From Segetibacter koreensis DSM 18137 (GTDB lineage: Bacteria > Bacteroidota > Bacteroidia > Chitinophagales > Chitinophagaceae), in assembly GCF_000374045.1 (NCBI RefSeq), contig NZ_KB893381.1, positions 96,144 to 160,143 of the forward strand: DNA of 64,000 nucleotides, written 5' to 3'. Positions 36,337 through 46,019 of this stretch are shown here, piece by piece (the first letter of the stretch is position 1; each line of letters starts with the position of its first letter). The notes below the pieces were generated by a model, which saw only the letters and a list, made by a program, of their open reading frames with translations, made no database searches and was not told the DNA's origin. A program made the position numbers and the translations under genes.

Positions 36337-39156
36337 ATGCACAAGGGCTGCCGATATTTATTTGTTGTCGCTATTGTTCTTTTTTATGCACTGCCAGGCA
36401 CAGCCCAGGAATTTGGTGGAAATCCTTCTTCTATTAAATGGAGACAAATAAGTACTGATACAGCCCGGGTAATTTTTCCGGCGGGACTTGAAAGTGCAGG
36501 CGAGCGTGTGGCGTCAATAATTCATGATCTGCAAAAAAACCATGCGGCTACTATTGGAAACAGGCTAAAAAAAATAAACATTGTTCTGCAAAACCAAACT
36601 ACTGTTTCCAATGCATATGTTGGTCTTGGACCTTATCGTAGCGAATTTTATCTGTTTGCTCCTCAAAATAGTTTTTCATTAGGCTCTTTAAACTGGGTTG
36701 ATAATTTATCGATTCACGAGTACCGGCACGTAGAGCAATACAGCAATTTCGATGTTGGTTTATCAAAATTGGCAAGTATATTATTTGGACAGCAGGGGCA
36801 GGCACTGGCAAATGCAGCCGCGGTGCCTAACTGGTTTTTTGAAGGTGACGCGGTTTTTAATGAAACATCGTTAAGCCAACAAGGAAGGGGAAGATTACCG
36901 GCTTTTTTCAACGGTTATAAATCGTTGTACCTGGAGGGTAAAGAGTATTCTTATATGAAACTTCGAAATGGTTCGTTGCGACATTATGTTCCCGATCATT
37001 ATGATTTAGGATACCTGCTAGTTGCGTATGGCCGTGAAAAATACGGGCGTGATTTCTGGAAAAATGTTACTCACGATGCTGCTGCCTTCAAGCCTCTTTT
37101 TTATCCGATGCAGGGTGCTGTCAAAAAATTTGCAGGCGTTTCTTTTAAAAGATTTACAACAAATGCATTCGCATTTTATAATAATCAGTGGCAGCAGGAA
37201 AAAGAGCAGGCGCCTAATTTTATAACACCAGTCCGAAAAAATGATGTTACAAATTATAAATATCCTTACATAGCTGCTGATGGTTCGTTAGTAGTTTTAA
37301 AAACAAGCTATCGCCATATTCCCGCCTTTTACAAAATCTTAGCAGATGGAAAAGAAAATAAGATTGGTGTAAGAGATATTGCAAATGATGATTACTTTTC
37401 TTATAATAATGGCAAAATTGTTTATGCCTCTTACAAAGCAGATAAAAGATGGGGCTATCGTGAGTATAGTGATATAAAATTAATGGATGCCACAACAGGT
37501 AAAACAAAGAAAATCACCAATAAAGAAAGACTTTTTTCACCTGATATCTCGCACGACTGTCAAAAGATAGTTGCAGTTGAAATGCGCCCCAACCAAGTCT
37601 CCACCTTAATAGTTGTAAATCAAAAAGGCGAAACATTATTCAGGTCAAAAGCTGCTCGCGGACTTGTTTATACTTATCCCAAGTTCTCAGCAAACGACTC
37701 TCTTATTTACTCACCGTCACGAAATGAAGATGGGAAAATGACATTGCTGAAAATAGAACTGGCAACAGGAAAACAAACAGTGTTGATGCCTTTCTCAAAT
37801 GGAGTTATTGGTTTTCCAACTGTTCAGGGTGATACTATTTTTTTTACAAGTTCTTTTAATGGAAGTGATGAGATATGGGCGTTTATCGAAAGTAAGAATC
37901 AAATGGTAAGGGTTGCTAAAAACGCCACTGGCTATTACCAGGCAGTATATAATAATGCAGAAAAAAAACTCATTACTTCTAATTTTACTGCCGTTGGCTA
38001 TAGGCTTGCTAGCATTAGCAATGACAGCTTACTTTGGCAACCTGTGAATACTAATACTGCCGCTTTACCGGATCTGTATGTTGCAAAAGCACTTCAGCAG
38101 GAAGACTCCGCCACACTGGAAAACATTTCTAATAGAAATTTTCCTGTTAGAAAATATAGCAAGGCTTTTAATTTGCTTAATTTTCATAGTATTCAGCCAA
38201 CTTACAGCGACCCTGAATTTGCCTTAACTCTTTTGGGTGAGAACATTTTAAATACGCTTCGTACTGAAGTCTTATACACCTACAACCGAAACGAAAGCAG
38301 CCACCGCGCAGGCCTTACTGCTATTTACGGTGGATGGTACATTCAACCTACGATTAGCGTAAATCAAACCTGGAATCGTAATATATTTTACAATGCCGAT
38401 ACTACCTTTTTTTATAACGAGCTAAATGCAAATGCCGGTTTGCGTCTTCCTTTAAATTTTTCTGCAGGGCGGCAATACCGCTACCTTACACTAAACGGAA
38501 CAATAAATAACCAGCAGGTAAAATGGAACGGCATCGGCAAAAATCTTCTTCAAAATAAAAATTTTAATTTCTGGCAGGTACAGTTACAGTACTCAGGGCA
38601 AATACAAAAAGTTGCACAACATATATACCCGCGATGGGCACAAACTCTTCTTGTACAATATAAAACTATTCTCAATAAATACTCAGCTAACCAATTTCTC
38701 GCTTCCGGTTACCTTTATTTGCCTGGCTTTCACATAAACCACAATATCGTTTTAACTGCCGCTTATCAGCAGCGAGATACATTAAGACAATATATATTTT
38801 CCAATAGCTTTCCATTTTCACGAGGGTATTCGTCTTTCGATTTCCCCCGCATGTGGAGGTTTGGCGCTAACTACCATTTTCCTTTGCTATATCCGGATTG
38901 GGGTTTTGGCAACATTGTTTATTTTAAACGTATAAGAGCAAATACATTTTTCGATAACACCTGGGTTAAAAGCCTTCTTACGAAAGACAGATTTTCTTTC
39001 CGAACCGTGGGTGCAGAATTGTTTTTCGACACCAAATGGTGGAACCAACAGGATGTTTCATTTGGCATTCGCTACAGTCGCCTGCTCGATTATAAAACCA
39101 TTAAAATAAATCAACCCAACCAATGGGAGATCATCTTGCCCGTGGGTTTATATTAA
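36337..39156 (+). CDS. Metalloprotease-like / beta-propeller / outer-membrane barrel protein
   Basis: 939 residues. Signal peptide (FVVAIVLFYALPGTA, cut near QEF). A zinc-protease-like segment follows: SIHEYRHVEQYSNF (HExxH at about 127-131) with the downstream Glu candidate in NWFFEGDAVFNE. The middle (about 300-590) has TolB/WD40-like strands such as PDISHDCQKIVAVEMRPNQ and YPKFSANDSLIYSPSRNEDG. The last 300 residues are beta-strand-rich with aromatic girdle patterns and end in IILPVGLY, fitting an outer-membrane barrel. Seen: motifs and layout. Inferred: surface or periplasmic processing enzyme; activity not shown. Confidence 0.82.
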   Translation: MHKGCRYLFVVAIVLFYALPGTAQEFGGNPSSIKWRQISTDTARVIFPAGLESAGERVASIIHDLQKNHAATIGNRLKKINIVLQNQTTVSNAYVGLGPYRSEFYLFAPQNSFSLGSLNWVDNLSIHEYRHVEQYSNFDVGLSKLASILFGQQGQALANAAAVPNWFFEGDAVFNETSLSQQGRGRLPAFFNGYKSLYLEGKEYSYMKLRNGSLRHYVPDHYDLGYLLVAYGREKYGRDFWKNVTHDAAAFKPLFYPMQGAVKKFAGVSFKRFTTNAFAFYNNQWQQEKEQAPNFITPVRKNDVTNYKYPYIAADGSLVVLKTSYRHIPAFYKILADGKENKIGVRDIANDDYFSYNNGKIVYASYKADKRWGYREYSDIKLMDATTGKTKKITNKERLFSPDISHDCQKIVAVEMRPNQVSTLIVVNQKGETLFRSKAARGLVYTYPKFSANDSLIYSPSRNEDGKMTLLKIELATGKQTVLMPFSNGVIGFPTVQGDTIFFTSSFNGSDEIWAFIESKNQMVRVAKNATGYYQAVYNNAEKKLITSNFTAVGYRLASISNDSLLWQPVNTNTAALPDLYVAKALQQEDSATLENISNRNFPVRKYSKAFNLLNFHSIQPTYSDPEFALTLLGENILNTLRTEVLYTYNRNESSHRAGLTAIYGGWYIQPTISVNQTWNRNIFYNADTTFFYNELNANAGLRLPLNFSAGRQYRYLTLNGTINNQQVKWNGIGKNLLQNKNFNFWQVQLQYSGQIQKVAQHIYPRWAQTLLVQYKTILNKYSANQFLASGYLYLPGFHINHNIVLTAAYQQRDTLRQYIFSNSFPFSRGYSSFDFPRMWRFGANYHFPLLYPDWGFGNIVYFKRIRANTFFDNTWVKSLLTKDRFSFRTVGAELFFDTKWWNQQDVSFGIRYSRLLDYKTIKINQPNQWEIILPVGLY

Positions 39157-39161
39157 GCGCA

Positions 39162-39644
39162 TTAATCCAAAGAGTTTACAGCTTTACAAGCAGGATTATG
39201 ATAAACCGGAAAATTACATGAGTTTGCAATAAAACAAAGTTCATTTGCCCGTTTATGTAATTCATTCGCTCTGCCTATCATTGAGGCCTCTGAAACGGTT
39301 ACCTCTGGAGCTAATGTTACTTTACTAAAGTGACCACTACCATCTGCGGACTCAACCATCGTTCCTAAAGCATTGTCAAAATAATCCACAACCACTACGC
39401 CGGCTTCTGCACACAGATGCAAGTACCACAACATGTGGCAAGCGGAGAGAGAGGCTACAAATAAATCTTCGGGGCTGTACATGCTTGCATCGCCTCTGAA
39501 AGCCGCATCAGAAGAACCGGAAATATCCGCTTTACCCTTGGCTGAAATGACATGACTTCGGTCATATGAACGATAATTGCTCGTTCCTTGCCCTTTATTG
39601 CCAGTCCAGTTTATAGTAACTAAATATAAATGTTGATGGGGCAT
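39162..39644 (-). CDS. OsmC family protein
   Basis: 160 residues, OsmC fold. The peroxidatic Cys is in LFVASLSACHMLWYLHLCAE and a second Cys region is NSCNFPVYHNPACKAV. YSPEDLFVASLSA precedes it, as in the family. Reduces organic peroxides in the cytoplasm. The stop is only five bases from the stop of the converging barrel-protein gene. It is longer than, and different from, the 34368 OsmC protein. Confidence 0.9.
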   Translation of the reverse strand: MPHQHLYLVTINWTGNKGQGTSNYRSYDRSHVISAKGKADISGSSDAAFRGDASMYSPEDLFVASLSACHMLWYLHLCAEAGVVVVDYFDNALGTMVESADGSGHFSKVTLAPEVTVSEASMIGRANELHKRANELCFIANSCNFPVYHNPACKAVNSLD

Positions 39645-39782
39645 TAATAAAAATTGAAATAAATTATAATTACAATTGTAAAGATAAAAACCGATAAAGC
39701 AGTTTTAAAAGGAGCATGAATTAACTGAGCTTGATGTCGATTCTGCTTTTAACTTCTATCTTTTTTCGCATTTTTTCAACAT

Positions 39783-40613
39783 TTACGTTTTTATAAAGGA
39801 AGGCTTTCTTATCAACACTTCAGAACCTTTGGCTAGAAAAACAGAATCTGGCTCTGCTGATAAATAAGGTACAAAAGCCTCACCGTACAAAGAAGCAACA
39901 TCACAATCCAGTTTCCATTCTTTTACTTTATGCACCTGCCACATACTATGCTCCACACCGTATTCGATGGTTGTTTGTTCATTGTACTTATTATAACCCC
40001 AGTAATGCTCAAAAATAAATTCCTCCTCACTGCCGGCATGTATGTCAGAGAAGGAAGCTTCTGCAGTTACATCAATACTGTTCCACTTTTTACGATGCTT
40101 CCATTTGTAAGTTAAAATAATTTCATCTTTCTTTACGGACATTGCATGCATCATTGGTTTTGCACTGTAATGCTCCCGGTATAATAAGTTGGCTATTGTT
40201 GCAATTATTGGCCTTGGTACAATTTCAGAGTAAAAGACCACGCCCCTCTTCCAGGTCAGGCCGTCAAAATGCTTTACATAAAAACGAAGATTCACTTCTT
40301 CAAAGTTTGAATGGAAAGGCCATCTTAGACCTAACACTTTAGTATTGTTAAACATAAAACCAACAACACTTACCAGGGTTTTATTATTAAAAGTATCTAA
40401 TTCAGTGGCAGGAGGAAGATGGGGCAATAAGATTTTGGAATCAATTTCGTAATTGAGCATTACAAGATTTTCCCATTTTGCACGCAAAAAAACGGGTCTT
40501 TTAGAATTTCTATTTATAGAATTATCAGTACTGCGATTATTATTGAAAATTGAAAACAAGATTTTGAGATTTAACGAATGAAGTTTTGAGAAAAAAAGGA
40601 AATTATTATTCAA
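39783..40613 (-). CDS. DUF2071 (YqjF-like) protein
   Basis: 276 residues as read from a TTG at 40613. The domain starts at FLRAKWENLVMLNYEIDSKI and continues with ELDTFNNKTLVSVVGFMF, NEEVNLRFYV-like FEEVNLRFYVKHFDG and VFYSEIVPRPI. The family (acetoacetate decarboxylase-like fold) has no assigned activity. No in-frame ATG precedes the domain, so a TTG or other rare start is needed; the first 40 residues (Asn/Phe/Leu-rich) may not be translated. Confidence 0.82.
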   Translation of the reverse strand: MNNNFLFFSKLHSLNLKILFSIFNNNRSTDNSINRNSKRPVFLRAKWENLVMLNYEIDSKILLPHLPPATELDTFNNKTLVSVVGFMFNNTKVLGLRWPFHSNFEEVNLRFYVKHFDGLTWKRGVVFYSEIVPRPIIATIANLLYREHYSAKPMMHAMSVKKDEIILTYKWKHRKKWNSIDVTAEASFSDIHAGSEEEFIFEHYWGYNKYNEQTTIEYGVEHSMWQVHKVKEWKLDCDVASLYGEAFVPYLSAEPDSVFLAKGSEVLIRKPSFIKT

Positions 40614-40800
40614 CTTTTATAAACAAAAAATTTAAAATAAAGTTTTTTCAAGATTTCTATTACAAAAGTTACTATCTGTACTATCCCGAAAAAACGTCAA
40701 ATTATTGGTGACCGTATTTCCCGGTAATATTAAAAATAAACCTATTACGCTCCTATCAACCGCTACTTAGAAAATATTATAAATCTTGTTTTTAAACGAT
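40614..40800. other. Intergenic region left of the SRP RNA
   Basis: AT-rich, nothing beyond the start of the SRP RNA promoter at its right end. The whole gene-free stretch up to 41119 otherwise contains only the SRP RNA and about 180 bases before the stress-protein gene. Confidence 0.4.
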
Positions 40801-40831
40801 TTTGATATGTAGTTTGCTTACCGTACATTTG
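40801..40831 (+). promoter_or_regulatory. Promoter of SRP RNA (TTTG, 19 bases, TACATTTG)
   Basis: TTTG at 40801-40804, then 19 bases, then TACATTTG at 40824-40831: a perfect match to the Bacteroidota promoter. The start of the RNA's closing helix at 40836 is five bases downstream, consistent with the transcription start. Confidence 0.85.
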
Positions 40832-40835
40832 CAGC

Positions 40836-40937
40836 GGCAAGTCTTATACGACCAGCTCCTATTGAACTCCCCCAGGACAGGAATGTAGCAAGGGTAAATG
40901 GTTGTAGCGGTGCGATATAAGTAACTTGCCTTTTTTT
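40836..40937 (+). ncRNA. ffs: Signal recognition particle RNA (small bacterial type)
   Basis: The apical SRP domain is recognised from CAGGACAGGAATGTAGCAAG (about 40873-40892), the Bacteroidota form of the Ffh-binding loop with a GGAA tetraloop. The ends close in a helix: GGCAAGT (40836-40842) pairs perfectly with ACTTGCC (40924-40930), and CTTATA with TATAAG inside it. A run of seven T follows as terminator. About 95 bases, the normal length. With Ffh and FtsY it targets nascent membrane proteins. Confidence 0.9.
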
Positions 40938-41119
40938 ATGTCTTCTTTTTTACTTCTCTGTTTTTTTCTGCTACTAAAAATGTTACTGTTTAAATAAATT
41001 TCCAAAATCAGTTTTTAGAGAATTGAAACAAACTGTTCTCAGGTGACCTATTTTAAAAATCGCAAGTATAAATAATTAAAGTAACTTTCGGGTACTTACT
41101 CATTTAAAAAAAGCCTGTT

Positions 41120-41947
41120 ATGCCAACCATTATTGTTTGCACTAACTTTTCTAAAACATCACGTAATGCTTTAACTTATGCCTGCTCATTAATAAACAGT
41201 AAGAAAAATAAAGAGGCTTTTGATATTTTGTTGTTGCACATATTTACCATTCCCCCAAATTATTCAGGTGATGGAATCGCCCTCGTAACAATAAATAACA
41301 GCTTGATATATGTTGAAGAAGATCTGCACGAAGAACTGGAATGGGTTCATGAAGAATATCCTACTATAAATGTTATAGGCAAAGTAACAACGGGCCGGCT
41401 GCTCGAAGGCCTGGAAGAAGAGATACAGGAAATGAATGCTTCGTTGGTAATCATTGGGGCAGGCGGACATTACGGTGATTTATGGTCGTGGGATAACAGT
41501 ATTTTAACTGCCTTACGCGATCTCTCGGTTCCCATATTAACTATACCACCCAATGTTACTTTTAGTCCGCTGCAAAATATTGCTTTTGCTTGCAATCTTA
41601 AAAGTGTAAGCAGATACACCCCCTTCAATGCTCTTAAAAAAATCATTCAATTTACTGAGGCTAAACTTCACGTGGTATATGTAGCTGGTGATGAAGTAAA
41701 AAAAGACCCTGCTGAAGCACAAAATGAATTATTTGTTCATGAAAAGTTGGATGAGCTTTCGCCCGTTTACCATACACTTTACGAAAGTGAAGTTGTAGGT
41801 GCTATTGGTCGTTTTGTAGAAAACGAGCACATCCAACTATTGCTTGTAATCCCGCGAAAGCATGGTATTTGGGACAGTCTTTTTCACAAAAGTTATACAA
41901 AAGAACTATCACGGTTAAACCGGCTTCCAATAATGGCATTGCATTAA
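41120..41947 (+). CDS. Tandem universal stress protein
   Basis: 275 residues with two Usp-like halves. The first starts MPTIIVCTNFSKTSRNALTY and has LVIIGAGGHYGDLW near 130, similar to the ATP-loop region (G-x2-G). The second half starts near NIAFACNLKSVSRYTPFNAL and ends LLLVIPRKHGIWDSLFHKSY with TKELSRLNRLPIMAL. Tandem UspA proteins bind nucleotides and are induced by starvation or stress. No neighbour in the same operon. Confidence 0.85.
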   Translation: MPTIIVCTNFSKTSRNALTYACSLINSKKNKEAFDILLLHIFTIPPNYSGDGIALVTINNSLIYVEEDLHEELEWVHEEYPTINVIGKVTTGRLLEGLEEEIQEMNASLVIIGAGGHYGDLWSWDNSILTALRDLSVPILTIPPNVTFSPLQNIAFACNLKSVSRYTPFNALKKIIQFTEAKLHVVYVAGDEVKKDPAEAQNELFVHEKLDELSPVYHTLYESEVVGAIGRFVENEHIQLLLVIPRKHGIWDSLFHKSYTKELSRLNRLPIMALH

Positions 41948-42022
41948 GAAATTAGGCTGGAACATACCGTGGCAGAAAACAATTGCCTTTGCTAAAACAT
42001 ATTTATTTTATCGCCTCTTTCT

Positions 42023-43492
42023 TTATTTGTCTATACTGGTAAATTGAAAAGCAATAGCCGGATAATAAGTGTTCTTTTTTATAAATGATTTTGGAAGAAA
42101 AATTTCTACGCTGTCAGCTTGCTGCACCCACTTTACGTTTTCACCGGTTTGTAGTAATCGCATTTTCGTTCCTTTTTTTGGAATATTATTTTTCCATTTT
42201 ATTGTCGAGGGCAGGGCCGAGTTCTCTTCAATGCAAAACAAAGCATATTTCACATTAGCCTCCTTACTCTTTGTAAACCATGTATTGCCATCTTTATAAA
42301 CAGGCGTCGTACGTGTCTTATAAATAGAACTGCCATTTACTTTTATCCATTTTCCGATTTCTTCCATACGTTGCACAGCCTCTTCGGGTAATGTGCCATC
42401 AGGTTTCGGGCCTACGCCCAGTAGCAGGCTTCCACCTTTGGCTGCTACTTCTATTAAGGTATGAATGATTTTTGCAGAAGATTTAAATTTATCATTAGGA
42501 ACATATCCCCAGTTATTAGCGAGCGTCATACAACTTTCCCAAGGGTGATCGAGCTGTATTTTTGGAATACTTTGTTCGGGTGTTTGATAGTTTTCGTAAC
42601 GACCATGCACAGTACGATCAACGATTAATAATCCAGGCTGTGCCTGTCTTGCCATTGTAGCAATCGCCAGCATATCAATATCCTGGCTCCATGCCGGAAT
42701 TGGTGCGCCCCATGCCCGGACTTCATCATTAACCGTTGGCAAGGGTCTTACCCAACCGCCATCGAGCCAAAGGATATCCATAGCGCCATAGTTGTGCATC
42801 AATTCACCTATCTGGTTAAAAGTATATTTCTTAAAGTTATTCCATCTCCACGGATATTTGCGGATGTCATAATTGGTGTTTCTATCCGGTGTTGCATACT
42901 TTGGCCACCAGAAATTTTCAGAATGCCAGTCGGGTTTAGAAAAATAAGCTCCTATCATAAAACCATTTTTTCTAAAAGCATCAAAAACATATTTAGCTAC
43001 ATCTGCTTTCGGATTGCTTGCAAACGGTCCATTAGATATTTTAAAATCCGTTTCTTTTGTATCAAACATGCAAAATCCATCGTGATGTTTTGTTGTGAAA
43101 ACCACATATTTCATTCCAGCGTCTTTTGCAGCGTCAGCCCACGACTCCGGGTTAAATCTTACGGGGTTAAAATCTTTTTTTAAACCCCAATACCATTTTT
43201 TATAATCTTCATAAGCAATGGTGCTGTCCCGCTCTATCCAGTCTTCCGAGCAAATCGACCACGATTCAATTATCCCAGGTACCGCATAAAGGCCCCAATG
43301 GATAAGCATTCCAAATTTAAGATCCTGCCACTTATCTAATTTGTCTTTCACCTGTTGATCCGATGGCCATTCATATTCTGTTGATTGAGGATGAACATTT
43401 AATTGGGCATTTGAAGAGATTGCAAGCAGTGCAAAAAATGCTATCATTACTTTACTTACGCATTTACCCTTTATCGATTTTATTGCTACCAT
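42023..43492 (-). CDS. Secreted alpha-L-fucosidase, GH29
   Basis: 489 residues. Signal peptide with core VMIAFFALLAISSNAQ. The GH29 barrel is clear: FGMLIHWGLYAVPG near the start, VVFTTKHHDGFCMFDTKETD (the HHDG motif), and the nucleophile region DILWLDGGW (Asp about 243). AKGGSLLLGVGPKPDGTLPE is the family's late motif. It hydrolyses alpha-L-fucosides from glycans outside the cytoplasm. No polysaccharide-utilisation SusC/D pair is present. The catalytic acid position was not assigned. Confidence 0.94.
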   Translation of the reverse strand: MVAIKSIKGKCVSKVMIAFFALLAISSNAQLNVHPQSTEYEWPSDQQVKDKLDKWQDLKFGMLIHWGLYAVPGIIESWSICSEDWIERDSTIAYEDYKKWYWGLKKDFNPVRFNPESWADAAKDAGMKYVVFTTKHHDGFCMFDTKETDFKISNGPFASNPKADVAKYVFDAFRKNGFMIGAYFSKPDWHSENFWWPKYATPDRNTNYDIRKYPWRWNNFKKYTFNQIGELMHNYGAMDILWLDGGWVRPLPTVNDEVRAWGAPIPAWSQDIDMLAIATMARQAQPGLLIVDRTVHGRYENYQTPEQSIPKIQLDHPWESCMTLANNWGYVPNDKFKSSAKIIHTLIEVAAKGGSLLLGVGPKPDGTLPEEAVQRMEEIGKWIKVNGSSIYKTRTTPVYKDGNTWFTKSKEANVKYALFCIEENSALPSTIKWKNNIPKKGTKMRLLQTGENVKWVQQADSVEIFLPKSFIKKNTYYPAIAFQFTSIDK

Positions 43493-43603
43493 AGAAAGGC
43501 TATACTTTACTTGATGAATTGTGGTTGTTTATCTCAAACGTTTTAATTCTAATTACTTCTAAAAATTTAAAGTTACATGAAACTAAAGACACATTTTATG
43601 TAC

Positions 43604-43636
43604 AAAAAAAGCTACCCGATATAGATAGCTTTTTTA
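43604..43636 (-). terminator. Terminator of the M4 protease gene
   Basis: AAAAAAGCTA (43605-43614) pairs with TAGCTTTTTT (43626-43635) with an 11-base loop; read leftward the stem ends in a T-run. It lies 20 bases beyond the protease stop at 43656. Confidence 0.8.
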
Positions 43637-43655
43637 TTGCGTATACAGCTTGCTT

Positions 43656-46019
43656 TTATTTATTAATCATAATATGCTTTCGTTCAATTATAATATTATT
43701 TTGTTGCAGAACAATAATATAATTCCCGGTCGGAAGAGTGCCAGGAGTGCTTAAATTATACGTATGCATTCCCGCTTTCTGATAACCAAGCTCTTCATTT
43801 CGAAGCGAACGCCCATCCACGCTAATCAACCTCATTCTTACTTTGCCATCAGTCGCTAAATTATATTGTATTAATGCATTTGACCCCGTTACAGGATTCG
43901 GGCTAATTGTTAGCGAAGTCTCAATATCCTCCGCCTGTGCTACTATAGGCGCAACGGCTGTGGCGCTGCCAATATTTACCGTATAATCTTCCACTTCTCC
44001 ATAGTTAAAGGTAGCACACGGATCGATAAATGAAGAGCCGTAACTCATTTGAATACGCAATCGCGTACTTCCTGTTTTAGCTGTTGAAGGAACAGTAAAT
44101 GACAACGTTTTGGCCGTAGTACCATTTCCTCCTGCTACAGTCTCTCCCGGCCCGTTTAATGTGCCATCTCTATTGTAGTCTATATACACTGTCCAGTATT
44201 CGGTATAAGACGAACTTGTAAAGCCTGGCGTAAGTGTAATGCTGTAAGTCTTGCCTGCGGTAAGATTGGTTTTAAGGGCAGTATAGTCATTATAACCACT
44301 GTTATTAGTACTTGTATTGCTGATAGTACCAACTGCTACTTTTTTAATAAATTCATAAGCGGTGCTTGTACCTTTAGAAGCGCAATAAGTAATGCCGGTA
44401 ACAGTTCCACTAGCAGTGCCAATACCTACTGCGTACCAGGCATTTTGCACTTGTTTTACTTCGTTAGATGTGTCGCCGTACAGGTCTTTAGCAGCCTGAA
44501 TACATGCAATTCTCCAATCGGCATATTGAGACATACTGGTAAGGTAGGTAGTGTTGGTTCTATAAATTATCTTGTCTGCTTTGGCTAAGCCTATTCCGCT
44601 AACCGAATATTTTTTGCCTATATCGTTTGTACCAGAGCCACCTTTGACCAACAGGTAAAACATAAAGTTACCTACTCCACTGTTTGTATGCACACCATAG
44701 TTATCAGAGGACCCTGTAACCCAATAAGTGCCTTTGTACGTATCAGGCTGGCCATCTGCATTTGGGTTAGAGAAATCGCGTATTTCCCAACTCATATCAT
44801 TACTTAATATCCAGCTGCTGTCATTCGGCTTTGTATAAAACTGTACTGATTTACCCATAATGTCGCTCATGCTCTCATTCATGGCGCCTGGCTCTCCGCT
44901 ATAAGTCAGACCACTTGTTCTTTCTGTAACCCCATGCGTTAGTTCATGCCCTATAACATCAATACCTACAACACCTTTGCCATTAGAAGACAAATTACCA
45001 TAATCCATTTCAGAACCATCCCAATAAGCATTATCTGGGTTATTAGGATCATTAACCCAGCTTATCAAAAGGTAGCCGGCGTTATCGATACTATTGCGGT
45101 TAAAATTATTTTTATAAAAATTATATGTGGAGACAACTCCATAGTGGGCGTCCAATGCCCATTGATCAACGTTTGAATATTTAAAATTGGCGGTACTGCT
45201 TGTATAGTCCGAGTGACTCCCATTGGCATGCAAAGTGATGATTCCGTTGCCTTTTGTGTAATCGCGCAGACGGTATGCCGAACCCGTAAAATCACTGTGA
45301 ATAGTGTGTGCTCCGCTATATCCTGTATATGCAGTTCCCTTTGCATCAGAATGTTTTATTATCTGGTTTGTTCCCAGTATTTCACCGGATTGTGCATCTA
45401 CATATACGTACTTGCGATCGAGCGGTACCAGGCTGTACACATCCACTTTGTAAGCCTGTGTAAGATGAGATGGATTTATTTCGCCTGGTCCGCTATACCA
45501 AACCTTTGAAGTACTGGGATAATAGGATGCATTATTTCCGTTCCTGAATTTTATCCTCTGTTGAAAATTGGAGTCCTCCCAGGCATATTTTTCTGCATGC
45601 ACATAATTCAAAGCATTTTCAATAGCCTGCTCTGAAGAAAGAGAAAAAGAACGTTTTTCAATTTGCGGGTCAAATTCAGTGACAACAGTTCCGCTCAAAG
45701 ATGTTAATCTTCCCTTCTCAGTATGCGCTATGTACATTGTATTCTCGATAGCAATGCCTTTATAGGTCTGATAATAGCGATAATGAATCATACCTAAATC
45801 ATCCGTTTCGCTTTTTTGCAAAACAAGATCTGAATAAGCATCCAGGCCAAAAGCTATTTTTGCGTTCGCAGGATTGAAAGCTATCTGCAGATTTTTATCA
45901 AGCGTGGTAAAACTTTGCGTCAACCCTCTTTCTCCTCTTATCTGAAGACGAAGATCTTTTTGTGCAAAGGCACCTGTAAAAATAAAAAAAAGAGATAGTG
46001 TAAAAATTTGCTTTTTCAT
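43656..46019 (-). CDS. T9SS-secreted M4 (thermolysin-like) metalloprotease
   Basis: 787 residues. Signal peptide (QIFTLSLFFIFTGAFA), fungalysin/thermolysin propeptide, then the M4 catalytic domain with GHELTHGVTERTSGLTYSGE (HELTH at about 355) and the downstream Glu in NESMSDIMG; HTNSGVGNFMFYLLV is the second half. After that a GEVED domain (CATFNYGEVEDYTVNIGS) and a C-terminal type A sorting domain (SPNPVTGSNALIQY, LISVDGRSL, ends RKHIMINK). Secreted through the type IX system; degrades extracellular protein. Lacks regulatory genes around it. Confidence 0.95.
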   Translation of the reverse strand: MKKQIFTLSLFFIFTGAFAQKDLRLQIRGERGLTQSFTTLDKNLQIAFNPANAKIAFGLDAYSDLVLQKSETDDLGMIHYRYYQTYKGIAIENTMYIAHTEKGRLTSLSGTVVTEFDPQIEKRSFSLSSEQAIENALNYVHAEKYAWEDSNFQQRIKFRNGNNASYYPSTSKVWYSGPGEINPSHLTQAYKVDVYSLVPLDRKYVYVDAQSGEILGTNQIIKHSDAKGTAYTGYSGAHTIHSDFTGSAYRLRDYTKGNGIITLHANGSHSDYTSSTANFKYSNVDQWALDAHYGVVSTYNFYKNNFNRNSIDNAGYLLISWVNDPNNPDNAYWDGSEMDYGNLSSNGKGVVGIDVIGHELTHGVTERTSGLTYSGEPGAMNESMSDIMGKSVQFYTKPNDSSWILSNDMSWEIRDFSNPNADGQPDTYKGTYWVTGSSDNYGVHTNSGVGNFMFYLLVKGGSGTNDIGKKYSVSGIGLAKADKIIYRTNTTYLTSMSQYADWRIACIQAAKDLYGDTSNEVKQVQNAWYAVGIGTASGTVTGITYCASKGTSTAYEFIKKVAVGTISNTSTNNSGYNDYTALKTNLTAGKTYSITLTPGFTSSSYTEYWTVYIDYNRDGTLNGPGETVAGGNGTTAKTLSFTVPSTAKTGSTRLRIQMSYGSSFIDPCATFNYGEVEDYTVNIGSATAVAPIVAQAEDIETSLTISPNPVTGSNALIQYNLATDGKVRMRLISVDGRSLRNEELGYQKAGMHTYNLSTPGTLPTGNYIIVLQQNNIIIERKHIMINK

